10,354 nucleotides of DNA from NCBI GenBank assembly GCA_024280975.1, contig JAMXLQ010000125.1, positions 1 to 10,354 on the forward strand, written 5' to 3'. Below, piece by piece: positions 1 through 6,289 of this stretch. Position numbers and translations under genes: made by a program. Position 1 is the first letter of the stretch. Every line of letters begins with the position of its first letter. The notes under the pieces were generated by a model that searched no databases, had not been told where the DNA came from, and saw only the letters and a program-made list of their open reading frames with translations. Source of the DNA: Methanosarcina sp. (GTDB lineage Archaea > Halobacteriota > Methanosarcinia > Methanosarcinales > Methanosarcinaceae).

Positions 1-564
1 CACTACGGTATCTCCTTCCTTAATCCAGGAAAGAACTCTTGAGCGCTCGGTCGAAAGACGGGGAGTAAAATAAGCTCGTGCAAGGTCAACTTTATAGCGG
101 CAACCATATTCCCTGTGAATGGTTTCAGTTCTGGGCTCGCCTGCAACAACCTCAAATTCCCTGACCCGAAATTCTCCAATTACAGGCGTAAGAGGCTTGA
201 GTACAGTTTTTATATTCGGTTGGGTCTTGAGGAGAGCGTCGGCAATCTTTAAAGCCTTCTGCTTATTAAGATCAGGATCTTCCAGAAGGGCAATATCTCC
301 TATAACTTCATAGGCAGGGCTGAAACCAAGCAAGTCTTCAGGAACAGGTTTTTTCTCCTGAAGCTCAAAATCGAACTCGGTAGACTCAATTCCATCAGGG
401 AATTTCTTCAGCTCATTAGGGGCAGGCTTCCTAGTCAGGGGAAGATAAAGAAATGTCTCATCTGCGCCTATTTTTACAGAATTGTCAAGAATTTCAAGCT
501 CAAGAAGAATTCTTCTTACAGGCTCTCCTTTCTTTTTAGGAACTTTTATGCACTGCCGTCTCAT
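1..564 (-). CDS. trm5: tRNA (guanine(37)-N1)-methyltransferase Trm5, N-terminal part (gene runs off left edge)
   Basis: The frame is open from the ATG at 564-562 to the window edge and gives the first 188 residues; the stop lies outside. The protein begins MRRQCIKVPKKKGEPVRRIL. It carries the Trm5 signature: GEFRVREFEVVAGEPRTETI at about 130-149, then HREYGC at 150-155, DLARAYF at 160-166 and TPRLSTERSRV at 167-177. This block precedes the SAM-binding Rossmann core, which should start just beyond the edge. Residues 1-70 resemble the small D1 domain that recognises the tRNA elbow in archaeal Trm5. Family role (established): SAM-dependent N1-methylation of G37 next to the anticodon, which prevents +1 frameshifting. 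A weak AAAGG lies about 9 bases before the ATG. It is separated from lysE by 192 bp and probably has its own promoter. The family call is strong. The Trm5 subtype (a, b or c) is less certain because the catalytic half is missing. Confidence 0.88.
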   Translation of the reverse strand, partial: MRRQCIKVPKKKGEPVRRILLELEILDNSVKIGADETFLYLPLTRKPAPNELKKFPDGIESTEFDFELQEKKPVPEDLLGFSPAYEVIGDIALLEDPDLNKQKALKIADALLKTQPNIKTVLKPLTPVIGEFRVREFEVVAGEPRTETIHREYGCRYKVDLARAYFTPRLSTERSRVLSWIKEGDTVV

Positions 565-631
565 GGAAAATCGACCTTTCGGAAGCCTAAGGTTATCCTT
601 CTATTAATAAGCTATCTCAAAATTTGTCCAG

Positions 632-664
632 TTAAAAATTAAAAGCTTCACAGATAGGAAAAAG
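632..664 (-). terminator. possible T-rich 3' end of the lysE transcript
   Basis: Read on the - strand, the spacer after lysE has a T5 run (plus 660-664) and then a T-rich stretch (plus 632-644). Archaeal transcription commonly ends at such T tracts. They lie about 100 bases beyond the lysE stop and past the hairpin-forming repeats at 713-770. This is assigned by composition only. Confidence 0.3.
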
Positions 665-712
665 AGTCTCAGGATGATCCGTTAACTTGAGGATGATAAC
701 CTAAGTACAGTT

Positions 713-770
713 GAACTTTCAGGGTAGCTGAACTTAACTTTCAGCTATGCTGAAATTCAAGACAGCTGAA
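713..770. repeat. alternating TTCAG/CTGAA inverted-repeat array at the 3' end of lysE
   Basis: On the + strand the arms run TTGAA (713), TTCAG (718), GCTGAA (727), TTCAGC (740), GCTGAA (749), TTCAA (756), GCTGAA (765), TTGAA. Two perfect stems compete for the same arm. TAGCTGAA (725-732) pairs with TTCAGCTA (740-747) across a 7-base loop. TTTCAGC (739-745) pairs with GCTGAAA (749-755) across a 3-base loop. The second hairpin starts two bases after the lysE stop codon on the - strand, and the array runs into the last codons of lysE. A role in transcript 3'-end formation or stability is inference. Confidence 0.6.
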
Positions 771-1413
771 TTGAATGATTGTAATTAAGCATGAAGTATA
801 ACCCAAAAAGTACCAGAGATATCCCGCAACTATAGAGAATATATTTATGCATTTTTTGGGAGAGCAGTTTTTTCCCACGGCTGAACGATCCGGATACGGC
901 AGTAAACCAACTCAGGTCTGCTGTCCAGTGCCCGAACATATAAGCCACTGCAATTATGATTCCCAGTTCATATTCCTTAAGTACAAGGGCACCTCCTGCG
1001 GTCAACCACCAGATCCAGAAGTATGGATTGGAAACTGAAGTTGCTAGGCCTATTAAGGTAGGGCTGGAGGTTAACTTCAAGCCTGACGAATCCTGAGAAA
1101 TCTGCGCAGAAGAAGCTGTGGCTCTGGCGTCCTTTAAGGTAAGAAGTCCGAAGACCAAAAGTGAAAGCCCTCCTATAAAAAAAATTGTGGAAATCATGCC
1201 ACTCTCAACAAGTGAAGCCGCCCCTAAGAGAATTAGCGCATAGAGCACAACCTCCACGATCATATGCCCGAGTACAACCTGTGGACCTACAAGCCAACCT
1301 TTTTTCAAAGAAATCTCTATAGTTGCGAAAAGCATGGGACCAGGGACGAGTGCGCCTGTAAGCCCTACAGAGAGGCCTAAAAGAAAAGCTTTAAAAATTT
1401 CAATTGTTGGCAT
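757..1413 (-). CDS. LysE/RhtB-family membrane exporter
   Basis: A 218-residue, strongly hydrophobic protein with about six membrane segments, as expected for the LysE superfamily (usually 190-230 residues). The N-terminus has the family hallmark: a first helix followed by GLTGALVPGPMLFATIEISL, with PGP at 24-26, and then a glycine-rich GPQVVLGH at 43-50. A second hallmark, GLATSVSNPYFWIWW, lies at 122-136. A polar loop at about 95-118 separates the two halves, and the last helix covers about 191-209. Members export amino acids or other small metabolites from the cytoplasm. The substrate cannot be read from the sequence. It is flanked by tfb upstream (158 bp gap) and trm5 downstream, with no obvious functional link to either. 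The ATG at 1413 lacks a clear Shine-Dalgarno, so the transcript may have a very short leader. Confidence 0.85.
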   Translation of the reverse strand: MPTIEIFKAFLLGLSVGLTGALVPGPMLFATIEISLKKGWLVGPQVVLGHMIVEVVLYALILLGAASLVESGMISTIFFIGGLSLLVFGLLTLKDARATASSAQISQDSSGLKLTSSPTLIGLATSVSNPYFWIWWLTAGGALVLKEYELGIIIAVAYMFGHWTADLSWFTAVSGSFSRGKKLLSQKMHKYILYSCGISLVLFGLYFMLNYNHSIQLS

Positions 1414-1448
1414 TGTAAATCAAAAATTTTAAAGTTCTAAGATTTGCG

Positions 1449-1460
1449 TTTAAAAATAAA
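1449..1460 (-). promoter_or_regulatory. candidate TATA box for lysE
   Basis: The - strand reads TTTATTTTTAAA, centred about 41 bases before the lysE ATG. Initiation about 25 bases downstream would fall near 1428-1430, leaving a leader of about 15 bases. That fits the lack of a ribosome binding site. No clear BRE is visible. This is a motif match only. Confidence 0.35.
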
Positions 1461-1501
1461 CCTCCGCACAGCTGGGAAACCTGGATAAATAAGACCAATG
1501 C

Positions 1502-1560
1502 AAAAAATAGGTCATTTCTCTATGTCAAAACAGAGAATAACCAACTGATTAAAGGAAAAA
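1502..1560 (-). terminator. possible 3' end of the tfb transcript
   Basis: Immediately after the tfb stop the - strand reads TTTTTCCTTT (plus 1551-1560). It then has a weak 5-bp stem, TCTCT/AGAGA (plus 1516-1535), and a T6 run (plus 1502-1507). T tracts are the usual archaeal termination signal, but the stem is too short to weigh much. Termination here would separate tfb from lysE. Confidence 0.35.
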
Positions 1561-1571
1561 TGAAGAAGAAT

Positions 1572-2585
1572 TTAGAGGATGATCTCGATATCCAATTCTT
1601 CTGCAAGTTCTTTATACCTGTTTCGGATGGTAACTTCTGTAACCCCAGCCACATCTGCAACTTCTCTTTGGGTCCTCCGCTCACCACAGAGAATAGATGC
1701 GATATAAATTGCGGCTGCAGCAACTCCTGTGGGACCTCTTCCGCTTGTGAGTTCCTTCTCAGAAGCCTGCCTCAGAATCTCAACGCTTTTAGATTGGACT
1801 TCTCCTTTAAGGTTGAGGCCAGAACAGAACCTCGGGACATAGTCGATTGGCGACGTGGGCATGAGCTTTAGTGCCAGTTCTCTGGAAATAAAGCGATAAG
1901 TTCTTCCGATTTCTTTCCGGCTGACCCTGGATACTTCTTCTATTTCATCAAGAGTTCTTGGGACATTGCATTGGCGGCAAGCAGCATAAAGAGCGGCTGC
2001 CGCGACACCTTCAATGCTTCTTCCACGAATAAGGTTCTTGTCCACAGCTTTCCTATAGACGACAGCTGCAGTTTCTCTGACAGTCCTCGGAAGACCGAGA
2101 GCAGAGGCCATTCTGTCCAGTTCGGATAGTGCAAATGCGAGGTTTCTTTCAGTTGCGTTACTTACACGAATTCTACGCTGCCATTTTCTTAAACGATAGA
2201 GCTGAGCACGATTTTTGGAAGAGATTGACTTTCCGTAGGAGTCACGGTTTCTCCAGTCAATCATTGTGGAAAGCCCTTTGTCGTGGATTGTATATGTCAT
2301 AGGCGCACCCACACGGGAACGCTTCATACGTTGATCGTGATCGAAAGCTCGCCATTCAGGGCCTTCATCCACAAAATCGGCATCAATGACAAGTCCGCAG
2401 TCCCCACACACGAGCTCGGCCCGTTCATAGTCGTGAACAAGGTTCCTGCTACCGCATTCTGGACACACGGCCTTTTCTGTTTCAAAATTTTGCTCTTTCT
2501 GTTTCTCTTTGCGAGCTTTGATCATGGCACGTATTTTTTCTCTTTCAAGAGTGTCCGAATAGCGAACTCTTTCGACTTCTACCAT
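1572..2585 (-). CDS. tfb: transcription initiation factor IIB (TFB)
   Basis: A 337-residue archaeal TFB, the homologue of eukaryotic TFIIB. It binds the TBP-TATA complex and the BRE and recruits RNA polymerase. An N-terminal zinc ribbon has C41xxC44 and C60xxC63. It is followed by the B-finger/linker block FDHDQRMKRSRVGAP (81-95) and HDKGLSTMIDW (101-111). Two cyclin-like repeats follow, at about 130-220 and 228-330. The second ends in a helix-turn-helix (QREVADVAGVTEVTIRNRYKE) that contacts the BRE. A charged extension of about 40 residues precedes the ribbon. The start is fixed by AAGGTGA (plus 2592-2598) six bases before the ATG at 2585; another ATG five bases further upstream is out of frame. 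It lies 190 bp downstream of gar1, and that gap holds TATA-like elements, so tfb may have its own promoter. All expected motifs are present. Confidence 0.97.
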   Translation of the reverse strand: MVEVERVRYSDTLEREKIRAMIKARKEKQKEQNFETEKAVCPECGSRNLVHDYERAELVCGDCGLVIDADFVDEGPEWRAFDHDQRMKRSRVGAPMTYTIHDKGLSTMIDWRNRDSYGKSISSKNRAQLYRLRKWQRRIRVSNATERNLAFALSELDRMASALGLPRTVRETAAVVYRKAVDKNLIRGRSIEGVAAAALYAACRQCNVPRTLDEIEEVSRVSRKEIGRTYRFISRELALKLMPTSPIDYVPRFCSGLNLKGEVQSKSVEILRQASEKELTSGRGPTGVAAAAIYIASILCGERRTQREVADVAGVTEVTIRNRYKELAEELDIEIIL

Positions 2586-2591
2586 ATCATA

Positions 2592-2598
2592 TCACCTT
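2592..2598 (-). promoter_or_regulatory. Shine-Dalgarno of tfb
   Basis: The - strand AAGGTGA is a long match to the archaeal anti-Shine-Dalgarno and ends six bases before the tfb ATG (2585). It decides between that ATG and the out-of-frame ATG at 2590, which sits too close to be used. Confidence 0.75.
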
Positions 2599-2661
2599 AC
2601 AAATTAAAATGACCATGTGTTTATTTCTCAGTACCTTAGCTGCACCACTGATATCACAGTA

Positions 2662-2673
2662 ATTATATAAAAG
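2662..2673 (-). promoter_or_regulatory. candidate TATA box for tfb (proximal)
   Basis: The - strand reads CTTTTATATAAT in the gar1-tfb spacer. Initiation about 25 bases downstream, near 2642, would give a leader of about 57 bases ending in the tfb Shine-Dalgarno. A second TATA-like element lies further upstream at 2706-2720. Confidence 0.5.
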
Positions 2674-2705
2674 GAAGGATAAGAAAATCCTCGGCTATAA
2701 CTAGC

Positions 2706-2720
2706 AAAAAATATATAAAC
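2706..2720 (-). promoter_or_regulatory. candidate TATA box for tfb (distal)
   Basis: The - strand reads GTTTATATATTTTTT, 55 bases beyond the end of gar1 and about 125 bases before tfb. It is a good A/T match to an archaeal TATA box but could also be part of the T-rich end of the gar1 transcript. Both readings are plausible. Confidence 0.4.
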
Positions 2721-2775
2721 CAGTCAATGTTAATCCATAATAAAGAATTCAAACGCTTATTCAATGTCAGAAATC

Positions 2776-3036
2776 TCACCGAATATAGACTCTTTCATTA
2801 ACGAGAGCCCGAAATTCTGAATCAGGAGTTCGTTTAAAGCCCTTCACTAAAAAAAATGGATGGTTTACAGGTCCGAAAACACTAACTATCGTACCAATCC
2901 GATTCAGGGCCTTATCTACAACTACAGAATTCAATTTAGGAAGACTACCTGAGACATTCTCGGGTTTTACCTCATCCCCTCTAATTATCAGGTTTTTAAC
3001 ACCTGTTCTGTGCAGCACTTTACCGAGTCGTTTCAT
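2776..3036 (-). CDS. gar1: H/ACA RNP protein Gar1
   Basis: A small Gar1/Naf1-family protein of 86 residues from the ATG at 3036. It is a subunit of the archaeal H/ACA particle (Cbf5, Nop10, L7Ae, Gar1), which makes RNA-guided pseudouridines in rRNA. The visible family pattern is MKRLGKVLHRTG at the start, a middle strand SVVVDKALNRIGTIVSVFGPV, and a PFFLVKG strand. Together these describe the six-stranded barrel. It ends ALVNERVYIR, without the RGG or lysine-rich tails of longer homologues. An in-frame GTG at 3045 would add MAY. I prefer the ATG because archaeal Gar1 proteins typically begin near RLGKVLH, but no Shine-Dalgarno decides it. It sits upstream of tfb on the same strand, 190 bp apart, and is divergent from ppdK. 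Confidence 0.9.
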   Translation of the reverse strand: MKRLGKVLHRTGVKNLIIRGDEVKPENVSGSLPKLNSVVVDKALNRIGTIVSVFGPVNHPFFLVKGFKRTPDSEFRALVNERVYIR

Positions 3037-3070
3037 ATAAGCCACAATAATTAATAGCTATTTCTCTAGC

Positions 3071-3090
3071 TCAGGAACAAAATTTCCTGA
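3071..3090. promoter_or_regulatory. 7-bp inverted repeat matching GGAA-N6-TTCC, upstream of gar1
   Basis: TCAGGAA (3071-3077) and TTCCTGA (3084-3090) form a perfect inverted repeat around CAAAAT. The core fits GGAA-N6-TTCC, the published operator pattern of the methanogen nitrogen repressor NrpR. It lies 26-54 bases before the gar1 start, inside the predicted leader. It could equally be an RNA hairpin. That NrpR binds here is inference. Confidence 0.35.
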
Positions 3091-3134
3091 CTTTGAGCAT
3101 GTTACTTTGTCAGCCATGAATAGGAAGATATATT

Positions 3135-3161
3135 GTAGACTGAAAAGCATATGTAGTCTAC
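3135..3161. repeat. inverted repeat GTAGACT/AGTCTAC over the predicted gar1 start site
   Basis: GTAGACT (3135-3141) and AGTCTAC (3155-3161) are perfectly complementary across 13 bases. The right arm is also part of a self-contained palindrome, GTAGTCTAC (3153-3161). The repeat sits where transcription from the gar1 TATA box (3169-3178) would begin, an operator-like position. Confidence 0.5.
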
Positions 3162-3168
3162 GTTCATT

Positions 3169-3178
3169 GTATATAAAG
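3169..3178 (-). promoter_or_regulatory. candidate TATA box for gar1
   Basis: The - strand reads CTTTATATAC, a near-ideal archaeal TATA box. Initiation about 25 bases downstream falls near 3148, giving a gar1 leader of roughly 110 bases that would contain the GGAA-N6-TTCC repeat. A weaker AATATATC lies at about 3128-3135 as an alternative. Confidence 0.5.
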
Positions 3179-3261
3179 ATATCGCAAGACCTATATTATA
3201 CGTTGGCCTTAACTAAATTCAGATAGTAAAGTTTAAAAAGTAGGAAAGGGAAACCACAACC

Positions 3262-3274
3262 TTATATATTAAAT
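3262..3274 (+). promoter_or_regulatory. candidate TATA box for ppdK
   Basis: TTATATATTAAAT on the + strand is preceded by the A-rich AAACCACAA, which could act as BRE. Initiation about 25 bases downstream gives a start near 3292 and a leader of about 70 bases ending in a strong Shine-Dalgarno. The palindrome at 3280-3292 lies between this box and the predicted start. Confidence 0.55.
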
Positions 3275-3279
3275 AGACA

Positions 3280-3292
3280 TTGTTGGCAACAA
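3280..3292. promoter_or_regulatory. palindrome TTGTTGGCAACAA in the ppdK promoter
   Basis: TTGTTG and CAACAA flank a single G, making a perfect 13-base dyad. It overlaps the predicted ppdK transcription start, directly downstream of the TATA box. That is where archaeal repressors commonly bind. I do not recognise the regulator. Confidence 0.45.
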
Positions 3293-3295
3293 TCA

Positions 3296-3311
3296 GACCA
3301 TAAATATGGTC
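3296..3311 (+). repeat. short hairpin GACCAT/ATGGTC at the 5' end of the ppdK leader
   Basis: GACCAT (3296-3301) and ATGGTC (3306-3311) form a perfect 6-bp stem with the 4-base loop AAAT. If transcription starts near 3292, this caps the 5' end of the ppdK mRNA and could protect it. It might also act as a second DNA dyad next to 3280-3292. Confidence 0.45.
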
Positions 3312-3348
3312 AATCCATTCATAAAATCCGATTAATGATCTCATTCTA

Positions 3349-3356
3349 GGGAGGAG
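3349..3356 (+). promoter_or_regulatory. strong Shine-Dalgarno that fixes the ppdK TTG start
   Basis: GGGAGGAG ends five bases before the TTG at 3362. No ATG or GTG is available near the conserved N-terminus, and the next in-frame ATG (codon 19) would delete the first conserved strand. This site therefore supports the rare TTG start. Confidence 0.8.
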
Positions 3357-3361
3357 ACTCA

Positions 3362-6007
3362 TTGTCAAAGTTCGTATATTTTTTTGGAAAGGATGTAACT
3401 GATGGCAAAGGTAGTATGAAAGACTTACTTGGAGGCAAGGGCGCAGGCCTTGCCGAGATGGCAAATCTTGGAATCCCAGTACCGCCAGGTTTTACAATAT
3501 CAACCGAAGTTTGTGTGCTTTATCTAAAAAACAAAACTTATTCTGAAGAAATACACAAACAGATCGAAGAAGCAATCGACAAGCTCGAGACCTTAAATAA
3601 TAAAAAATTGGGGGACCCGAATGATCCGCTGCTCGTTTCTGTAAGGTCTGGAGCTAGAGTGTCCATGCCGGGGATGATGGACACCGTCCTTAACCTTGGG
3701 CTAACGGACAAATCTGTTGTTGGGCTTGCAAATAAGGTCAATGACGAAAGATTCGCTTACGATTGTTACCGCAGATTTATTTCCATGTTTGGAGATGTGG
3801 TTCTAGGAATTGACTTTGACAAGTTCGAGTCCCTTATAGAGGATAAGAAAAAAGAACTCAAAGTTGAATCCGATGCCGATCTTGATGTAAAAGCATTGAA
3901 AAAGCTGGCTGAAAGGTTCAAGGAAGTAGTCAGACTTGAAAAAGGGTTTGATTTCCCCCAGGATCCAAAAGTCCAGCTTCAGATGGCAATTGATGCTGTT
4001 TTTGATTCATGGAATAATCCAAGAGCCATCACTTACAGAAAACTTAACGAAATTGATGACATCTGGGGCACAGCCGTCAATGTACAGACCATGGTTTACG
4101 GGAACAGAGGAAACACCTCAGGCACAGGAGTTGCTTTTACCAGAAACCCGTCTACAGGGGAAAAGAAGTTTTTCGGAGAGTATCTTATCAACGCACAAGG
4201 CGAAGATGTTGTTGCAGGCATCCGGACTCCGGACTTCATTGATACTCTTGGAAATAAGATTCCTGAAGCCTACAACCAGCTTGTTGATATATGTCAGAGG
4301 CTTGAATCTCACTTCAAAGATATGCAGGACATAGAGTTTACTATCCAGGAAGGAAAGCTCTACATGCTGCAGACTAGGACAGGAAAACGCACAGCTGCCG
4401 CAGCCGTGAAGATAGCAACGGACATGGTAGCAGAAGGGCTGATTGATAAGGAAACCGCAGTTACAAGGGTTAAAGCTGAACACATCGACCTGCTCCTGCA
4501 CCCGAGAATTGATCCCAATGCAAAACTTGAAGTGGTTGCAAAGGGACTTCCGGCATCACCAGGTGCAGCTGTAGGAAAAGTTGTATTTACTGCCGAAGCA
4601 GCTGAAGAAATGGCTGAGAAAGGAGAAAAGACAATTCTTGTCCGAACCGAAACTTCTCCTGAAGATATAGGAGGAATGGCAGCTGCCCAGGGTGTCCTTA
4701 CCGTACGCGGAGGAATGACCTCTCATGCCGCAGTCGTTGGAAGAGGTATGGGCAAACCCTGCGTTGTAGGTTGCGGAGAGATCTCAATCGATATAAAGAG
4801 CGGCCTCTTCATGGTAAATGGTCACACTGTCAAGAAGCACGACTATGTTACCATTGATGGAAGTGCAGGCAGCGTAATTCTCGGGAAAGTAGAGCTGATT
4901 GATGCCGAAATTAGTGATGATCTGAAGAAGATTCTCCTCTGGGCTGACGGAATTAGAACTCTCGGAGTGAGAACAAATGCAGATAATCCAGCAGACGCAG
5001 GGCTAGCTCGCGAACTCGGGGCTGAAGGTATAGGACTTTGCAGAACTGAGCATATGTTCTTCGGAGAAGATAGGATTCCCGCCGTAAGGGAAATGATCAT
5101 GGCCGAAGACGAAAAGTCCAGGAAGAAAGCCCTCAAAAAACTGCTCCCTATGCAGAAGGAGGATTTCCTTGGGATCTTCCGCAGCATGGAAGGCCTGCCT
5201 GTAACTATCAGACTACTTGATCCACCTCTCCATGAGTTCCTTCCTGACAAAGAAGAGCTTGATGCAAAGCTAAGGGAGCTTGAAGCCTCAGGAGACTGCG
5301 GAAAGATCGACGAGGTAAAGAAGGTCATCAAGAGGGTTGTTTTCCTTAAAGAACTCAATCCTATGCTTGGTCACAGGGGATGCAGGCTTGGAATAACCTA
5401 TCCGGAAATCTATGATATGCAAGTGCGTGCAATCATGGAAGCAGCTTGTGAACTTGCAAATGAGGGTATGCAGATTGTTCCTGAAATCATGATTCCACTC
5501 GTCGGCCTTGTAAAAGAGCTTTCTGTCACCAGGGAAGAAGTTTGCAAGATGGCAGAAACTGTCATGGCTGAAAAAGGTGTAAAGATCGACTACAAAGTAG
5601 GAACAATGATCGAGCTGCCCAGAGCCGCAATTGTCGCGGACCAGATTGCACAGGAAGCCGATTTCTTCTCCTTCGGGACAAACGACCTGACCCAGACAAC
5701 CTTCGGGTTCAGTCGCGATGATGTGTCTAAATTCGTACCCATCTACCAGAAAGCAGGAATTCTTGAGCACGACCCGTTCGCAGTTCTGGACCGGGAAGGC
5801 GTTGGAGAGATCATGAAAATCGGCATAGGAAAAGGCCGCTCCGTCAAACCCGACCTCAAAATGGGAATCTGCGGAGAACACGGCGGAGAGCCAAAATCCA
5901 TTCACTTCGCCCATGAAATAGGCCTTAACTATGTAAGTTGCTCTCCTTACAGAGTTCCGATTGCAAGGCTCGTAGCTGCTCAGAGCACAATTGAGTCAAG
6001 AAAGTAA
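3362..6007 (+). CDS. ppdK: pyruvate, phosphate dikinase
   Basis: Catalyses pyruvate + ATP + Pi to PEP + AMP + PPi, reversibly. In a methanogen it supplies PEP for gluconeogenesis and biosynthesis. At 881 residues it has the full length of bacterial-type PPDK. Domains in order: an ATP-grasp nucleotide-binding domain (about 1-340) with LLGGKGAGLAEM, SVRSGARVSMPGMMDTVLNLG and LQTRTGKRTAAAAVKIA; a swivelling phosphohistidine domain with GGMTSHAAVVGRGMGKPCVVG, where catalytic His455 matches the position of His455 in the Clostridium symbiosum enzyme; and a C-terminal PEP/pyruvate TIM barrel with GLCRTEHMFF, NPMLGHRGCRLG, GTMIELPRAA, SFGTNDLTQTTFGFSRDD and ICGEHGG. The ICGEHGG cysteine, C837, corresponds to the general acid/base. 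No catalytic motif is missing. It starts with TTG behind a strong Shine-Dalgarno. It is monocistronic, divergent from gar1 and convergent with the GGPP synthase gene. The upstream dyads suggest regulation. Confidence 0.97.
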   Translation: MSKFVYFFGKDVTDGKGSMKDLLGGKGAGLAEMANLGIPVPPGFTISTEVCVLYLKNKTYSEEIHKQIEEAIDKLETLNNKKLGDPNDPLLVSVRSGARVSMPGMMDTVLNLGLTDKSVVGLANKVNDERFAYDCYRRFISMFGDVVLGIDFDKFESLIEDKKKELKVESDADLDVKALKKLAERFKEVVRLEKGFDFPQDPKVQLQMAIDAVFDSWNNPRAITYRKLNEIDDIWGTAVNVQTMVYGNRGNTSGTGVAFTRNPSTGEKKFFGEYLINAQGEDVVAGIRTPDFIDTLGNKIPEAYNQLVDICQRLESHFKDMQDIEFTIQEGKLYMLQTRTGKRTAAAAVKIATDMVAEGLIDKETAVTRVKAEHIDLLLHPRIDPNAKLEVVAKGLPASPGAAVGKVVFTAEAAEEMAEKGEKTILVRTETSPEDIGGMAAAQGVLTVRGGMTSHAAVVGRGMGKPCVVGCGEISIDIKSGLFMVNGHTVKKHDYVTIDGSAGSVILGKVELIDAEISDDLKKILLWADGIRTLGVRTNADNPADAGLARELGAEGIGLCRTEHMFFGEDRIPAVREMIMAEDEKSRKKALKKLLPMQKEDFLGIFRSMEGLPVTIRLLDPPLHEFLPDKEELDAKLRELEASGDCGKIDEVKKVIKRVVFLKELNPMLGHRGCRLGITYPEIYDMQVRAIMEAACELANEGMQIVPEIMIPLVGLVKELSVTREEVCKMAETVMAEKGVKIDYKVGTMIELPRAAIVADQIAQEADFFSFGTNDLTQTTFGFSRDDVSKFVPIYQKAGILEHDPFAVLDREGVGEIMKIGIGKGRSVKPDLKMGICGEHGGEPKSIHFAHEIGLNYVSCSPYRVPIARLVAAQSTIESRK

Positions 6008-6052
6008 AAATCAAGTTAGTTGAATTCAAAAATAGGCTGGATTTCGTCCTGC

Positions 6053-6068
6053 TTATTTACTCTTTTTT
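6053..6068 (+). terminator. T-rich terminator after ppdK
   Basis: About 46 bases past the ppdK stop the + strand reads TTATTTACTCTTTTTT, ending in T6. This is a typical archaeal intrinsic termination tract. It is well placed before the convergent gene. Confidence 0.5.
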
Positions 6069-6100
6069 GGAAATCTTAACTGTATTCAGCGGGTCTGAAG

Positions 6101-6125
6101 TTCTGATTCTGAAAATTCTGATTCT
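6101..6125. repeat. tandem 10-base direct repeat TTCTGATTCT
   Basis: TTCTGATTCT occurs at 6101-6110 and again at 6116-6125, a 15-base period, in the convergent ppdK/ggps spacer. It is probably a small slippage duplication. No function is evident. Confidence 0.6.
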
Positions 6126-6206
6126 TAAATCATTTTCTTAGAAATATAGTGACGTAATCCTTAAAAAGAGTTGACACCTGTCACTTTACGTTAATTTTAC
6201 ATCAAT

Positions 6207-6254
6207 AAAAAAGATTCATGAGATTACAGGTTATTGCGGTCCAATTAACCGCAA
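6207..6254 (-). terminator. hairpin plus T-tract after the GGPP synthase gene
   Basis: On the - strand, downstream of the gene, TTGCGGT and ACCGCAA (plus 6248-6254 and 6234-6240) form a perfect 7-bp stem with a 7-base loop. A T6 run follows at plus 6207-6212, about 20 bases beyond the stem. The T-tract is the likely termination signal and the hairpin may stabilise the 3' end. Confidence 0.5.
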
Positions 6255-6289
6255 CTTTCCCTGATGTCTCCGTTAGGGCGTTTCCTGGC

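Noticed and set aside
3219..3464. 81-codon - strand frame spanning the ppdK promoter and start
   Set aside because: It overlaps the ppdK TATA box, Shine-Dalgarno and N-terminus, and its product has no recognisable pattern.
4118..5914. Long open frames antisense to ppdK (4118-4501, 4843-5358 and 5288-5914 on the - strand)
   Set aside because: They overlap a fully intact ppdK. Their translations are serine-, cysteine- or phenylalanine-rich without recognisable domains, as expected for reverse frames of a conserved gene.
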